A stretch of 64,000 nucleotides of DNA. It comes from G963667675 sp963667675 (GTDB taxonomy: Bacteria > Chloroflexota > Dehalococcoidia > Lucifugimonadales > UBA3495). The notes beneath the pieces are model-generated. The model had not been told where the DNA came from. It did no database searches and saw nothing but the letters and a program-made list of their open reading frames with translations. A program made the position numbers and the translations under genes. The DNA is taken from positions 2,480,001 to 2,544,000 of the forward strand of contig OY763929.1 of NCBI GenBank assembly GCA_963667675.1. The letters are read 5' to 3'. Every line of letters begins with the position of its first letter. Within the stretch, counting starts at the first letter, position 1. Below are positions 17,893 through 26,274 of this stretch, one piece after another.

Positions 17893-19296
17893 ATGGCCAA
17901 ACGTGAAGATTTGGCATTGATGGCCCACTTGATGCGCCGCGCCGGGTTCGGGGCGACGCGCGAGGAGTTGGAGGCCAGGGTGGCAGTCGGATACGAAGCC
18001 ACCGTAGAAGAGTTAATCAACCCCCACGACCACCCGCCTATAGACGAGGACATCATGTCCCGGTTCATGCCGGGCTTCGAAGGGTCCGCGCTGGTAGTGA
18101 ACAACGGCGCGGCCTGGATGTACCGGATGGTCAATTCCCCGCGCCCTCTAGAAGAGAAGATGGCGCTGTTCCTGCACCAGTTGTTCGCCACCGGATTCGC
18201 CAAGGTGGACAACGCTCCGGAGCTTGCCGCGCAGTTTGAGATGTTCCGCGCGCACGGTTTCGGCAAGTTCCGGGACCTGCTGGTGGAGTTGGCCAAGAAC
18301 CCGGCCATGATCTTCTGGCTGGACAACCACGGGAACCATAAGGGAGCCATCAACGAGAACTGGGGCCGGGAGTTGCTGGAACTGTTCTCGATGGGAGTGG
18401 GGAACTACAGCGAGGACGATATTAAGGAAGCGTCCCGAGCTTTTACCGGCTGGACAATACCGGTAAAGATTCCGCAGCAACCGTTGGGACGGTTCTTCTG
18501 GAGCTTCGAGTTCCAGCCCGAGGACCATGACTACGGCGAGAAGACCTTCCTCGGAGAGACCGGCAGTTTCAACGGCGACGACATTATAGACATCATCGTC
18601 AAGCAGCCGGCGACGGCGCGGTTCCTGGCGCGTCACCTGTACAACTTCTTCGTGGCAGACGAAGTCCAGGTGCCCGCATGGAACATCACTCCGCCCAGGG
18701 ACCCCGAAGCCATTGACGCGCTGGTCGAGGAGTACAACCGCACCGACGGCGACATCCGGTGCATATTGCGGGCGCTTTTCAACTCGGACTTCTTTAAGAA
18801 CGCGCGGTTTGCCAAGGTGAAGAGTCCCGCCGAGTTGGTTGCGGGAACGGTGCGAATGTCGGGCAGCTACAACGGCCCGATGCCCGGCTACACAGATCTT
18901 GCCATGGAGTGCAACTACCAGGGCCAGGAACTGCTCAATCCGCCCAGCGTGGAAAGCTGGCACACGGGTTCCGAGTGGATAGACGGGGGAGCCTTGGTGC
19001 GCCGAATAAATTTCTCGGCGAAGCTCCTGGGAGACACCAGCTTGCCCGGCGTACAGGCCATGGTCGAACACATTAGAACCCAGGGTTCTCTCACCCCGGA
19101 GCAACTGGTGGACCAGTGCCTGGAGGTGGCGGGACCCCTGGAGGTAAACGAAGTCACTCGCGGCGAATTGTTGGAGCAGGCCCGCCAAGGAGGCGACCTC
19201 AACTGGGCCACCCAGGAAGACGCTGAAGCATCGGAGGCTCGGGTCGGCGTATTGTTGGCTCTTATCGCCGCTTCGAGAGACTACCAGTTCGCGTAA
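17893..19296 (+). CDS. DUF1800 family protein
   Basis: 467 residues. The start LMAHLMRRAGFGATREELEA is the typical opening of DUF1800, and NENWGRELLELFSMGVGNYS followed by EASRAFTGW is its most conserved block. The function of the family is not established. It is almost always paired with a DUF1501 protein, as here, with the DUF1501 start 48 bases downstream. Many relatives are exported, but this copy begins directly in the conserved domain and shows no signal peptide. The start is fixed by GGGAGGG at a proper distance. Confidence 0.9.
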   Translation: MAKREDLALMAHLMRRAGFGATREELEARVAVGYEATVEELINPHDHPPIDEDIMSRFMPGFEGSALVVNNGAAWMYRMVNSPRPLEEKMALFLHQLFATGFAKVDNAPELAAQFEMFRAHGFGKFRDLLVELAKNPAMIFWLDNHGNHKGAINENWGRELLELFSMGVGNYSEDDIKEASRAFTGWTIPVKIPQQPLGRFFWSFEFQPEDHDYGEKTFLGETGSFNGDDIIDIIVKQPATARFLARHLYNFFVADEVQVPAWNITPPRDPEAIDALVEEYNRTDGDIRCILRALFNSDFFKNARFAKVKSPAELVAGTVRMSGSYNGPMPGYTDLAMECNYQGQELLNPPSVESWHTGSEWIDGGALVRRINFSAKLLGDTSLPGVQAMVEHIRTQGSLTPEQLVDQCLEVAGPLEVNEVTRGELLEQARQGGDLNWATQEDAEASEARVGVLLALIAASRDYQFA

Positions 19297-19343
19297 AGAC
19301 GGAAGAGACGCGACGCGTCGACATCACGATTGGAGGATGACGG

Positions 19344-20474
19344 ATGACCACCACTCATAAAGACCCCGTGGTAGTCGTATTGCAGATGACCGGGGCAAAC
19401 GACTACTTGAACAGCGTAATTCCATATACCGACCCCCTTTACTACGACAACCGGCCGAAGGTGGGCATTCCCGAAGACCAGATGCTGCCCATCGACAGCG
19501 AGATGGCCTTCAACCCCGTGCTGGCGCCGATCAAGAGGCTTTACGATGAGGGGAAGGTAGCCTTAATCCACGGAATCGGCTATGAGAACTCCCCCAGATC
19601 CCACTTCCGGTCCATGGACATTTGGCACACTTGCGAGCCCGACAAGATTGGCACGGAAGGCTGGGCCGCTAAGGTAGTGCGAGACCTGGACCCGACCGGC
19701 GAAAACGTTTTGAAAGGGGTCAACGTCGGCCAGGGTCTGCCGCGTGCGCTGGCTCTGAAAGGGGTGCCGGTAACCTCGGTTTCCAACCTGGAGGCGTACG
19801 GAATAATGTCCGGAGTTCCCGGGGTGGAGCAGGAACGGGAACAGTTGCTGGAGCGTTTCGCCCGCATGTACGCCCCGGCAATAGGCACCGGGCCTACGAT
19901 GGACTACCTGGGACAAACCGGCAGGGACGCGCTGAAAGGGGCGGACGTCATCAAGGCTGCTCCGGCAAAGTACCAGTCCACGATTGAGTACGCCGATACG
20001 CCCATTGCGAAGAACCTGAGGGACGTGGCCAGCGTTTATCTGGCCGACCTTGGCACACAGCTATTTTACACCGCTTACGGCAGCTTCGACAGCCACTTCA
20101 ACCAGACGCCCATGCATAACCAGTTGTGCACCGACATGTCGCGGGCCATCTCTGATTTCTTCGACGACCTGAAGGAACACGACGCCGGCGACAACCTGAT
20201 TATGATGCTGTTCACCGAGTTTGGACGGCGGGTGATGGACAACGGCACCGGCACCGACCACGGGGCAGGCGGCGGGGCCATTGTCATTGGAAACAAAGTC
20301 AAGGGTGGGATGTACGGCGTCTATCCCTCGCTCAAGCCGGAGCACCTGACCGAGGGAGACCTGGAGCCCAACTACGACTTCCGCGGCCTGTACTCCACCA
20401 TCATAGACAAATGGCTTGGCTTGGACCCGGCGCCCATAGTGGGCGGCAAGTACGAACAACTGGATATGTTCTAA
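19344..20474 (+). CDS. DUF1501 family protein (sulfatase-like fold)
   Basis: 376 residues. VVVVLQMTGANDYLNSVIPY matches the opening of DUF1501, where relatives read LRGGaDgLN. The motifs SHFRSMDIWHT, FDSHFNQ and FTEFGRRVMDNGTGTDHGAGG are the metal-site-like conserved segments. The family belongs to the alkaline phosphatase/sulfatase clan, but no activity is established. Most homologues carry a Tat signal, and none is visible here. It directly follows the DUF1800 gene with its own GGAGG site and precedes an NHL-propeller gene. Confidence 0.9.
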   Translation: MTTTHKDPVVVVLQMTGANDYLNSVIPYTDPLYYDNRPKVGIPEDQMLPIDSEMAFNPVLAPIKRLYDEGKVALIHGIGYENSPRSHFRSMDIWHTCEPDKIGTEGWAAKVVRDLDPTGENVLKGVNVGQGLPRALALKGVPVTSVSNLEAYGIMSGVPGVEQEREQLLERFARMYAPAIGTGPTMDYLGQTGRDALKGADVIKAAPAKYQSTIEYADTPIAKNLRDVASVYLADLGTQLFYTAYGSFDSHFNQTPMHNQLCTDMSRAISDFFDDLKEHDAGDNLIMMLFTEFGRRVMDNGTGTDHGAGGGAIVIGNKVKGGMYGVYPSLKPEHLTEGDLEPNYDFRGLYSTIIDKWLGLDPAPIVGGKYEQLDMF

Positions 20475-20573
20475 GTCTCCAAGCCAGCAACAACGGGTGT
20501 ACCGAGCGGCGGCCGGCCCTTTTGGGCTGGCCGATGCATTTGATGAATTGATTGCCAAGAGGAGAGTTGCGCT

Positions 20574-21572
20574 ATGCTGACCACGGTCGCAGCCGGTCGA
20601 GTCTACCACTACAGCTACTGCATCGGCGCATTCGGCACATCCGGCCGGACCTTTCAGAACCCATACGATATCGCGCTGGGAAGCGGGGGCAAGTTGTTCG
20701 TCCTTAACCGGGGGGCAGAAGGGATTGGCCAGCGGGTAACGGTTTGCGCGATGGACCATGACTACACGGGCGACTTCGGGAGCTATGGGACCGGCGACGG
20801 GCAGTTCATCTGGCCGATGGGCATCGACCTGGACAGCCAAGAAAATGTCTACGTCTCCGATGATTACCTGAACCGGATTTCCGTCTACGACAACGAGGGC
20901 AAGTATCTATCCCACTGGGGCATGGCGGGCAGCGGAGATGGCGAGTTGAAGGGACCGGCGGGGATGGCATTCGACCCGGACGACAACCTCTACATTGCAG
21001 ACTGCAACAACAACCGGGTGCAGAAGTTCACCAAAGACGGGAAGTTCCTGTCCCAATGGGGCGGGCCGGGCAACGGCGACGGAGAGTTCAATATGCCTTG
21101 GGGCATCTGCCTGGACCGGGACGGAAACGTCTATGTGGCCGACTGGAGGAACGACCGGGTGCAGAAGTTCTCCGCCGACGGGGCGTTGCTGGTGAAGTTC
21201 GAGGTCTCGCCCGCAGGCGTAGGCTCCCTCAAGCGCCCCACAGACGTGGCGGTGGACTCGGAGGGCGACGTTTACGTGACGGACTGGGGCAACGAACGGG
21301 TGCAGGTCTACGCTCCCGGCGGGACGTTTATCACGACTCTGGTAGGAGACGCCCAAGATCCCTCACCCTGGGCCCAGGACTGGCTCGAGGCTAGCCCGGC
21401 CGTGGTGAAGGCCCGGCGCAGGGTCAATCTGGAGCCTGAATGGCGGTTTGGCCGGCCGATTGCGGTTAGAGTGGACGATCAGGACAGGATAGTAGTGCTG
21501 GAGAGTTGGCGGGGCCGCATACAGGTCTACGAGAAAGACAAGGACTACGAGGACTTTCCCTTGAGCCTTTAG
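20574..21572 (+). CDS. NHL-repeat six-bladed beta-propeller protein
   Basis: 332 residues dominated by NHL repeats of the form G-x-F-x-x-P-x-G-I-x-(L/V)-D, followed by VYVxDxxNxRVQxF. At least four clear repeats are seen, for example LYIADCNNNRVQKF and VYVADWRNDRVQKF. Such propellers act as binding or scaffold domains, or as peptidyl-glycine lyase-like enzymes, and nothing here decides which. No signal peptide is seen. It follows the DUF1800-DUF1501 pair by 100 bases and ends ahead of a strong terminator, so the three genes probably form one transcript. Confidence 0.88.
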   Translation: MLTTVAAGRVYHYSYCIGAFGTSGRTFQNPYDIALGSGGKLFVLNRGAEGIGQRVTVCAMDHDYTGDFGSYGTGDGQFIWPMGIDLDSQENVYVSDDYLNRISVYDNEGKYLSHWGMAGSGDGELKGPAGMAFDPDDNLYIADCNNNRVQKFTKDGKFLSQWGGPGNGDGEFNMPWGICLDRDGNVYVADWRNDRVQKFSADGALLVKFEVSPAGVGSLKRPTDVAVDSEGDVYVTDWGNERVQVYAPGGTFITTLVGDAQDPSPWAQDWLEASPAVVKARRRVNLEPEWRFGRPIAVRVDDQDRIVVLESWRGRIQVYEKDKDYEDFPLSL

Positions 21573-21631
21573 AGCGGCTCTCCGCTCTGGACTTGAAAGG
21601 CGCAACCCTGCGAAGCCCCCAACGAAAAGCG

Positions 21632-21662
21632 ACACACCCTGCGTATGCGGGGTGTGTTTTTT
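21632..21662 (+). terminator. Intrinsic terminator after the NHL gene
   Basis: An 11-bp stem (ACACACCCTGC with GCGGGGTGTGT, one G-U pair) around a GTAT loop is followed directly by a run of T. It closes the DUF1800-DUF1501-NHL transcript. Confidence 0.9.
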
Positions 21663-21756
21663 CGTGCCTAGGCGAGGCGTCGCGGGCGGCCGGCCCTGTT
21701 AACCGGAACACCGTACAAGCCCCGTGGCCTCAAAGGAACTCGGGGGAATCTGCGTC

Positions 21757-23124
21757 ATGATGTCCGCGGGCCGGGCAATTCTTGCCTCGGGACTATTCCT
21801 CATGACCCTCAGCGGAGTTCCTGCAGCCGTTCGGCGGGCGCGCGGGACTTTCCGCGGCTGGTACCTGGCCGGGGTCGGCGCTCTGATCCTGGCGGTATCG
21901 GACGTCCCTTTCTACTGGGGGCTTCCGATATGGAACCCGGTATTAAGAAGCGCCTTCCACTGGACAGCAGGGCAAATGTCCCTGGCCTACGCATTCACCC
22001 AAATCCAGGGCGGATTCCTGGCCCCGGTGCAGGGCCTTATCGTGCAGAGGTTGGGGCCCAGGCACTCGATTCTCATGGGGATGATCATATTCGGGCTGGG
22101 GTTCGTGGCGTTCAGCCGGATTCAGCAGCTTTGGCACCTGTATCCCACGTTCGTCGTCCTAAGCCTGGGGTCAGGCTTGGCGGCCTGGTATCCGGTACAG
22201 AACATAGTCAACAACTGGTTCATCCGCTACAAGACCCGGGCGATGGCCGTTGTCGCAGAGGGGTTGGCGGTGGGGGCGATTGGGATACCGCTACTTCTGG
22301 CCTGGTCCATCGGCGGGACCGACGCCGCCGCCTCGGAGCGTTTCGGCTGGAGGACCACGGCGTTTTTCATTGGCATGTTGTCAATAGTGCTGGCCTTCCC
22401 GTTGTCGCGGGTGATGCACAACCGCCCGGAGGACGTGGGACTGAAGCCCGACGGCGACCCCGCCGTTCCGGTCGAGGCATCCCAAGCACGGACCGGAGGG
22501 GAACCGGACGACCCGGGATATACGGTCCACGAAGCCCTTCGATCGAGAGCCTTCTGGGTAATAAGCATTGGCTTTGCGTTCTCGTCAACGGTGACCGTGG
22601 TGGTTCTGGTGCACCTGGGCCTCATGCTGGACGATCGCGGCTTTTCCCTTCAGACCATAGGCCTGGTGACGGCAGTCTATACGGGCACCACCTCTGTATT
22701 CATTCTGGTCGGCGGATATATTGGAGACAGGTTCAACATCACGATAGCGACCTTCGGGTTTTCGGCCCTACAGTCCGTTGCCGTGGTGGTGCTGGTGTTG
22801 GCCCACAGCACAGAGATGGTGTTTCTCTTTGCAGTGCTGTTGGGCATTGCATTTGGCGCGCGGCAACCCCTGACCATGTCGCTGCGGGGCCTTTACTTCG
22901 GGCGCAGGGCGTTCGCGGCCATTAACGGGTTATCCAGAGTCCCGTCGAGCATCGTATTGTTCGCGGCCCCCATATTCGCGGGCGTTATAAGGGATACCAC
23001 GGGGACGTACAACGAGGCTCTGCTGTCCATTGCGGCCGTCTCTTTCCTGGGATCCTGTATGTACCTACTGGTGGGAGCGCCGCCGGAATGGCCAGCCGGA
23101 AGAAGTCGCCCAGCAACTGCCTGA
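21757..23124 (+). CDS. MFS transporter (monocarboxylate/oxalate-formate type)
   Basis: About 455 residues with twelve predicted membrane segments in two halves and a hydrophilic central loop (about 225-255). The conserved loop RLGPRHSILMGMIIFGLG between segments 2 and 3 fits the MFS motif A region. The layout resembles the oxalate/formate antiporter and monocarboxylate branch. The start is taken as the ATG at 21757, preceded by GGGGGA, rather than a GTG 33 bases upstream. The ligand is unknown. It stands alone between a terminator and the uracil-DNA glycosylase gene. Confidence 0.85.
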   Translation: MMSAGRAILASGLFLMTLSGVPAAVRRARGTFRGWYLAGVGALILAVSDVPFYWGLPIWNPVLRSAFHWTAGQMSLAYAFTQIQGGFLAPVQGLIVQRLGPRHSILMGMIIFGLGFVAFSRIQQLWHLYPTFVVLSLGSGLAAWYPVQNIVNNWFIRYKTRAMAVVAEGLAVGAIGIPLLLAWSIGGTDAAASERFGWRTTAFFIGMLSIVLAFPLSRVMHNRPEDVGLKPDGDPAVPVEASQARTGGEPDDPGYTVHEALRSRAFWVISIGFAFSSTVTVVVLVHLGLMLDDRGFSLQTIGLVTAVYTGTTSVFILVGGYIGDRFNITIATFGFSALQSVAVVVLVLAHSTEMVFLFAVLLGIAFGARQPLTMSLRGLYFGRRAFAAINGLSRVPSSIVLFAAPIFAGVIRDTTGTYNEALLSIAAVSFLGSCMYLLVGAPPEWPAGRSRPATA

Positions 23125-23195
23125 CCCATTCCTAGACCGGGAGAGGCGCGGCCCCGGCGATGTCCCGTCGTTTCAACCGTGGAAACCGTGTTGGA

Positions 23196-23201
23196 TATAA
23201 T
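23196..23201 (+). promoter_or_regulatory. Perfect -10 box just before the glycosylase start (possible leaderless mRNA)
   Basis: TATAAT at 23196-23201 ends six bases before the ATG at 23208, so transcription would begin at or next to the start codon. The -35 region is weak (TTTCAA about 19 bases upstream). Confidence 0.5.
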
Positions 23202-23207
23202 CCCAAT

Positions 23208-23927
23208 ATGAAGCCGGATGGGGGGCAAAGAATAAGTGACAAAATTTCGCTAAGCGAGCTAGGCGAAGCGATAGTCTCTTGCGGCCTGTGCCAGCGGCTG
23301 GTGGAACACCGGGAGGCGGTAGCCCGGAACAAGCGGCCAATGTACGCCGATTGGGATTACTGGGGCCGACCGGTGCCGGGCTTTGGAGACCCGCAGGCCC
23401 GGTTGCTGGTCTTGGGGTTGGCGCCGGCGGCGCACGGGGCCAACAGGACCGGAAGGATGTTCACCGGCGACCGGAGCGGGGACTGGCTCTACGGAACTCT
23501 ATACAAATTTGGCTTCTGCAACTCTCCCGAATCCCGCCGCCGCGATGACGGCCTAAGCCTGACCGACGCCTATATAGCCTCGGCGGTACGGTGCGCCCCA
23601 CCAGACAACAAGCCCTTGCCCCAAGAGCGGTCAAACTGCCTGCCGTACCTGCTGACGGAGTTGGGGCTATTGACCAAGGTTGAGGTTGTGGTGGCGCTGG
23701 GCAAGTTCGCTTTCGATGCCTACTTGAGTGCGCGCTCTCACCAAGGCGCTGAACTGCCGTCGCCCCGCCCGCGGTTCGGCCATGGGGAAACTCATGCCTT
23801 TTCAGACGGCATAACCCTAATCATCTCGTATCATCCCAGCCAGCACAACACGCTGACCGGGCGGTTGACGGAGGGTATGTTCGAGGGAGTCTTCAGCAAG
23901 GTCAGGCGGATACTGGACGGTGGATAA
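23208..23927 (+). CDS. Uracil-DNA glycosylase, family 5 (UdgB type)
   Basis: 239 residues from the ATG at 23208. Motif A reads GLAPAAHGANRTGRMFTGD, the family 5 form in which the catalytic Asp of other families is absent, and motif B reads SYHPSQHNTLTGRLT. Four Cys that could bind the 4Fe-4S cluster are present (CGLC near the start, then RCAPPD and SNCLP). The enzyme removes uracil, hypoxanthine and other deaminated bases from DNA. An in-frame ATG at 23160 is possible, but it lies upstream of a TATAAT box and lacks a clear ribosome site. The moaD gene follows after 130 bases. Confidence 0.9.
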   Translation: MKPDGGQRISDKISLSELGEAIVSCGLCQRLVEHREAVARNKRPMYADWDYWGRPVPGFGDPQARLLVLGLAPAAHGANRTGRMFTGDRSGDWLYGTLYKFGFCNSPESRRRDDGLSLTDAYIASAVRCAPPDNKPLPQERSNCLPYLLTELGLLTKVEVVVALGKFAFDAYLSARSHQGAELPSPRPRFGHGETHAFSDGITLIISYHPSQHNTLTGRLTEGMFEGVFSKVRRILDGG

Positions 23928-24059
23928 GCACGCCATGCCGGGGAACGTTGGCGTCCATTGGCCAACCATTTGAGATCTTTGTAGCCCGTCCAGGCAAGCT
24001 GTGGGATAATGAACTCTGCAAATTTCTATCGCGCACCGGAGCGACCATAAGGTCGGGAC

Positions 24060-24305
24060 ATGGAACTACTGGTCAGATTCTTCGCTTTGTACCGGGAACG
24101 GGCCGGCAGAAGCACCTGTTCCGTAGAACTCCCGGATGGCGCCACGGTAGCCGACTTAACTTCGGAGGTGCGCCGACAGTTCCCGATGCTGGCGCCACCG
24201 GAGGTCAGGATTGTAGTGGCGGTCAACGCAGATTACGCCGACCCTGAGCAGAAGTTGCATGCAGACGACGAGGTCTGCTTGATACCCCCGGTCAGCGGAG
24301 GATAA
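24060..24305 (+). CDS. moaD: Molybdopterin synthase small subunit
   Basis: 81 residues with a ubiquitin-like fold. It starts MELLVRFFALYRERAG and ends PPVSGG, the C-terminal Gly-Gly that is thiocarboxylated and donates sulfur to precursor Z. The length and both ends match MoaD well. The moaE gene begins five bases after its stop, so the two synthase subunits are cotranslated. The product serves molybdenum-cofactor enzymes such as the hydroxylase at 59.3-61.6 kb. Confidence 0.93.
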   Translation: MELLVRFFALYRERAGRSTCSVELPDGATVADLTSEVRRQFPMLAPPEVRIVVAVNADYADPEQKLHADDEVCLIPPVSGG

Positions 24306-24309
24306 CGAG

Positions 24310-24771
24310 ATGATCGAAATCAGTCACGACCCACTGGAGCCGGAACGGATTACTTCGGTGGTGCGAAGGGACTCCAACGGCGCCGTGGTTACGTTCCTGG
24401 GGACTACGCGAGACAACTTTCAGGGTAAGCGAGTGGTGACGTTGGAATATGAGGCCTTCGAAGAGATGGCTATCAAGAAGATGGAGGAGATACGGGAGGA
24501 GATACAGGCCGAGTTCGCCATCGAGGATGTAGCCATCGCTCATCGCATCGGCGCGGTGCCCATCGGGCAGATTAGTTTGGTAGTGGCGGTTGCGTCTCCA
24601 CACCGCAAGGAAGCATTTCTGGCCTGCCATAAGGCCGTAGACCGGTTGAAGGAAATCGTGCCCATCTGGAAGAAGGAGGTCTTCGAGGAGGGGTCCAGGT
24701 GGGTTGCCTGCGAAGACCACGAGTTCCCGCATCTTGACCCGGTCACGGATGCCCGGCCCGTATCGAGCTAA
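24310..24771 (+). CDS. moaE: Molybdopterin synthase large subunit
   Basis: 153 residues. The conserved blocks GAVVTFLGTTRDNFQGKRV, LEYEAFEEMA, HRIGAVPIGQISLVVAV and PIWKKEVFEEGSRWV include the catalytic Lys residues and the arginine-rich precursor-binding region. MoaE binds the MoaD C-terminus and carries out the dithiolene-forming reaction. Its last four bases overlap the end of radA on the opposite strand, so the two operons converge without a spacer. Confidence 0.95.
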   Translation: MIEISHDPLEPERITSVVRRDSNGAVVTFLGTTRDNFQGKRVVTLEYEAFEEMAIKKMEEIREEIQAEFAIEDVAIAHRIGAVPIGQISLVVAVASPHRKEAFLACHKAVDRLKEIVPIWKKEVFEEGSRWVACEDHEFPHLDPVTDARPVSS

Positions 24772-26174
24772 ATCTCCAGCCCCCTGTCAGGCTTTACCAG
24801 CACGGACCCGAGCATTTGCCGGAGAGTCCGGGCGGGCCGCAGCTTCATCCCCTCCGGCGGCGTCAGCCCTTCCGACGCCGCTTCCGGCAAGGCGCACTGG
24901 GAGAAACCGAGACGGGCGGCTTCGTCCAACCGGCGCTGGGCCTGAGGCACCGTCCGCAACTCGCCGCTGAGACCTATTTCCCCGAAGGCAACAAGTTCCG
25001 GACTAATGGATGCATTGCGCAGGCTGGAGGCCATGGCGAGCGCTATGGCCAAGTCGGCCGCGGGTTCGCTGACCTGGAAGCCGCCGGCCACGCTTACGAT
25101 AATGTCTTGACCGGCTAGCTCTACCCCGGCTCGGCGGCCGGCCACGGCGGCAACCATAAGCATTCGGCTGTGGTCTACCCCGTTGGCCACCCTTCTGGGA
25201 GCCGGCAAGTGGGTAGGGGAAGTCAGGGCCTGGACTTCAAGCATCAAAGGGCGGCTGCCTTCGACGACTGGCACCAAGGCGGAGCCCACGGCATGTTCGT
25301 AGCGCTGGGCCAGCAGGGCACGGGACGGGTCGGGCACGTCGGCCAGTCCCTGGCCGGTCATTTCGAACACCCCAACCTCTGCGGTGGAGCCAAAGCGGTT
25401 CTTGTTGCTGCGCAGTATCCGGTAGGAGCTGAACTCCTGGGACTCCAGGTAAGCCACCACATCCACCATGTGCTCCAACACCCGCGGTCCCGCCACGGAG
25501 CCGTCTTTGGTTATGTGCCCGGCGAGCAGGATCGGCGCGTGGCGCATTTTGGCCCAGCGAGTCAGCTGTAGGCCGGCCTCCCTAACCTGGGCGACGCTTC
25601 CTGGCCCGGAAGGAACTTCTTCTGCATACAGCGTCTGAATTGAGTCCACCATCAATATTTCGGGCCGGAAGTCTTCCAGTTTTTCCAGCATGGGTCCCAG
25701 ATCGGTTTCGGCGAGCAGGAATACTCCCTGGCCGTCGAACCCAAGACGCTGCGACCGCAGCTTGATCTGCTGGGCTGACTCTTCACCGCAGGCGTACAGC
25801 ACCCTGCGTCCGGACGACGCCAATGACTGAGCGACTTGCAGGAGGAGCGTGGACTTGCCAACTCCGGGTTCTCCGGCCAGCAAGACGACGGAGCCGGCAA
25901 CCAGGCCGCCACCCAGCACACGGTTCAATTCTTGGGAAGGAAGCTGAAGCCGAGGGAAGTTTTCCTCGCTTATGTGAGCCAATTCTTGAAACGGCTCTGC
26001 ATTGGCATCGACCCAAGGCACTCGAGGGGGTCTCTCCGGGGCCAGTTCTGTCTCTACCAGCGGCGACCCGGAGTTGCAGGAGGGAGCAGGACAAAAGCCC
26101 ATCCACTTTGAACTTTGGTAGCCGCATTCCTGGCAGGCAAATACGCGGCGGCGGCGTTCCGATTGGCGAGTCAC
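24768..26174 (-). CDS. radA: DNA repair protein RadA
   Basis: 468 residues from a GTG start with AGGAG upstream. The N-terminal zinc finger has Cys14, Cys17, Cys28 and Cys33, and the second pair reads CPAPSC, one residue longer than the usual CPxC. Walker A is GEPGVGKST, the RadA-specific motif KNRFG is present, and the C-terminal Lon-like domain includes SVAGGFQVSEPAADLA. RadA drives branch migration of recombination intermediates. The gene lies downstream of clpC, as in many Firmicutes, although ctsR and mcsAB are missing. A TATAAT on the minus strand (26204-26209) may give it its own promoter. Confidence 0.95.
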   Translation of the reverse strand: MTRQSERRRRVFACQECGYQSSKWMGFCPAPSCNSGSPLVETELAPERPPRVPWVDANAEPFQELAHISEENFPRLQLPSQELNRVLGGGLVAGSVVLLAGEPGVGKSTLLLQVAQSLASSGRRVLYACGEESAQQIKLRSQRLGFDGQGVFLLAETDLGPMLEKLEDFRPEILMVDSIQTLYAEEVPSGPGSVAQVREAGLQLTRWAKMRHAPILLAGHITKDGSVAGPRVLEHMVDVVAYLESQEFSSYRILRSNKNRFGSTAEVGVFEMTGQGLADVPDPSRALLAQRYEHAVGSALVPVVEGSRPLMLEVQALTSPTHLPAPRRVANGVDHSRMLMVAAVAGRRAGVELAGQDIIVSVAGGFQVSEPAADLAIALAMASSLRNASISPELVAFGEIGLSGELRTVPQAQRRLDEAARLGFSQCALPEAASEGLTPPEGMKLRPARTLRQMLGSVLVKPDRGLEI

Positions 26175-26212
26175 ACGAGAACTCCTGAAAGGGGACTGGC
26201 CCGATTATAGCA

Positions 26213-26243
26213 ACAGAAGGCCCCACTAGGTGGGGCCTTCTGT
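26213..26243 (-). terminator. Perfect stem-loop between clpC and radA
   Basis: A 14-bp perfect stem (26213-26226 with 26230-26243) encloses a 3-base loop, just past the clpC stop. There is no long T run, so it may reduce rather than abolish read-through into radA. Confidence 0.7.
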
Positions 26244-26274
26244 CAGTATCCTGGGGAATAGTTTTGGTCTAAAT

